Shown: positions 62,031 to 64,000 of the stretch, in pieces
Layout: each line of letters opens with the position of its first letter
Numbering within the stretch: position 1 is the first letter of the stretch
Source: Leptoclinus maculatus
Taxonomy: Eukaryota > Chordata > Actinopteri > Perciformes > Stichaeidae
Direction: 5' to 3'
NCBI GenBank assembly: GCA_032191485.1
Contig: JAVDOI010000002.1
Coordinates: 8,237,120-8,301,119 of the forward strand
DNA length: 64,000 nucleotides
Position numbers and translations under genes: made by a program
Notes under the pieces: generated by a model
Databases searched by the model: none
Told to the model about the DNA's origin: nothing
Seen by the model: the letters and a program-made list of their open reading frames with translations, nothing else

Positions 62031-64000
62031 GTGAGCTGTGTGTATTTTCATCATTGCTTTAACATTTCCATCTTTCCACCTGTCTGGTCTTTAAAGTCAC
62101 ACCTGAAGTTTACAGGTGTGCAAGTATGCCTTATCTTTTGCTCAGTTAATGTCTAGAAGTCTGTGCAGTTAAACTCTGCATGCAAATTGTTTTATTCTTA
62201 GTTAATATTCTAATGTATTCATGTTGATGATAATGACGTGTGTGTGTGTGCTACTGTTGCTATTTCGACTCACTGTAAACCGCAAAACTTCAGTAGGAGT
62301 CTTTATGGAGCAACAAATGGGGCATGCCGTGCCCTTTTTACTTTACGCACAAAAGTGAATAACCTAGTTTACGATAAAGTGTACAATAAAAATACCCTAT
62401 TCCACAAGCATGCGGCTGAGTCTAAACAACAACCCTCAGGTTTAAAATTAGATACAGACTTTGTTTTTCTTCTCGCCTCCCTGCTAGACTCAGAACATGT
62501 AAATGAGCCTTTTGATGCACATTTATCAGAAACCTCATCTGTTTGATACGGAGCACAGTGGACGGACGGTGTGTTTGTTTGGGATATTCATATTCAATTT
62601 TTCTTTCTAACTCTGAGGAATTTGACTCTACAAACTCCCCTCCTGCCTTTTCCCTAAATGTCATTAAATCATCCTGTACTCCTCGTGTTCTTCTACAGAG
62701 TGAACTGTGTTTCAGGGGAAACAGCATTACGTGCAGGAGGTGGTCATACATGTGCTTGCAAAATAAGGGGTCGGCTGTTAATCGACCTGACACATCTTCC
62801 TTTCCTTCGCCTAATTTGCCCTTATCTGCCTTCGTCACTCAACATGATACACCGCTCAGTTTTAAAAAAGGACTTTGGTCCTGAGGGAGCCATCTACAGC
62901 ATCACAACCAGACTGTAAAAACACGGAGCCCCAAGCTGAAAATGAATTGTGTACGCATCAGTGACCTCAAGTGTTTGGCCTCCTGTCTCTTGTCCTGCTG
63001 AGAACTTTGTAATCTGAAGCTGATCCAGACATGTTAGAGCTGAACTGGGGGGGGGGGGGAAAGAGAATTTAAGTGACAAAGATTGTTTTGTAAGATTGGA
63101 TCATAGACAGGATGTTATTGCCTGACTTTATTATTCATAAAAGTCGTGTGATAAACAAAACATGCTTGTGTTTTAGGAAAAGTAAAGTGGCGAGAGCAGT
63201 ATCAGTTCGCTGCCAACAGCCGAGCAACGTGCTCTTTGAATCATGTTGTACACTGGAACAGCGTTTGTATGGGAAATGTTTTCTCACCAGAACTCAGTCT
63301 CCCTTTCTCTTATTTGTCTTATTTATTAAGATAAGGTTTTTGGCTTTTCTTTTTTTTGAGATTAGGTTTCACCATGACAGAAGAAAAAGTGAAGCAATCA
63401 GTGCACTCATGTTTCCTTAATAAGACTGGAATGTGTTGGTAATTTTATTGTGAAATGTGACTTTGTTCCCCCTCTTAGGGATGTCACAAATTCAATTTGG
63501 CATTTTTCCAGTTAGTTATTAAAGGAGGCTCCTCTCAAGGCCTTAATACCATGGTGAGAGTTGTTCAAATATGTCAGCAGCTCATATTCTGTCTTAGATA
63601 AATTCAAAGACATGCACCACATTATCAGCTTCACAGCTATTTAATAATGGAGGTGGCAAAGTTCAGTTAAATATGCACATAAAGCACTCTTTGAATCTCC
63701 AAGACCAAAGTGTCTTGATTATGTGGATGAAACTTATTCGTGGAATTTTAACTAAAGAATTGCATACATGCAATCCAACCACAGGCCTTGAAATGAATGC
63801 ATGTTTATTGTGGGTGATGTTGGGGAGTCTGTGCCAACTCGTCCCGCCACTGTTCAGGAAGGGTGTGTTCTCTCAGACCGCTCTGAGGTGACCGCTCACA
63901 GAAAAAGCTAAACGTCGTGGTTTGGTAGCTTCTGAAAGAGCGGGCAGAGGTCACTTTTCCATCCGGAACATCTGCTCTTTCACTGCCTACATTTGACCAA
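62031..64000. other. No supported feature
   Basis: If the exon at 61952 is real this is its first intron. Short open frames at 62238-62918 overlap on both strands and show no family similarity that I recognise. Confidence 0.45.

Overview
The window is a piece of nuclear genome from a ray-finned (teleost) fish. Genes are split by GT-AG introns, CA/GT microsatellites are dense, and fish-type dispersed repeats and a tRNA-derived SINE are present. Gene order is rpl19 (-), cacnb1 (+), arl5c (+), then a weak candidate first exon of a secreted or membrane protein. This matches the human 17q12 block RPL19-CACNB1-ARL5C-PLXDC1, inverted as a whole.

Layout: 1-2190, no gene recognised. 2192-4082, ribosomal protein L19 in six exons, complete, with a TOP-type start. 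4083-10500, intergenic, with a 44-unit GT tract. 10503-37919, cacnb1, the voltage-gated calcium-channel beta-1 subunit. Both mutually exclusive HOOK exons (7A and 7B) and both C-terminal endings are present, so the locus can encode a skeletal-muscle-like beta-1a (522 aa) and a longer beta-1b (622 aa). A 9-nt candidate microexon in the GK domain is proposed. 37920-39388, 3'UTR. 41714-57660, arl5c, an ARF-like small GTPase of 179 aa in six exons. 59071-59142, tRNA-Cys(GCA) on the minus strand. 59143-64000, mostly featureless.

Intron 4 of arl5c holds a 13.1-kb endogenous retrovirus (44182-57286) in antisense orientation. It has two 909-bp LTRs that read as identical, a 4-bp ATAT target duplication, a tRNA-Trp-like primer binding site, a polypurine tract, and long open gag, pol and env frames. 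Gag and pol are in one frame, separated by a single UGA, a gammaretrovirus-style readthrough layout. Env is gamma-type (CXXC in SU, CX6CC in TM). Two things set the element apart. Pol carries, between protease and reverse transcriptase, a segment with two H-x-T motifs that looks like a CNPase/2H-phosphoesterase domain. A 2.6-kb leader separates the 5' LTR from gag; it contains a 107-bp tandem repeat, a TTAAAAA array and consensus splice sites suggesting a leader intron. The insertion leaves every arl5c exon and splice junction readable.
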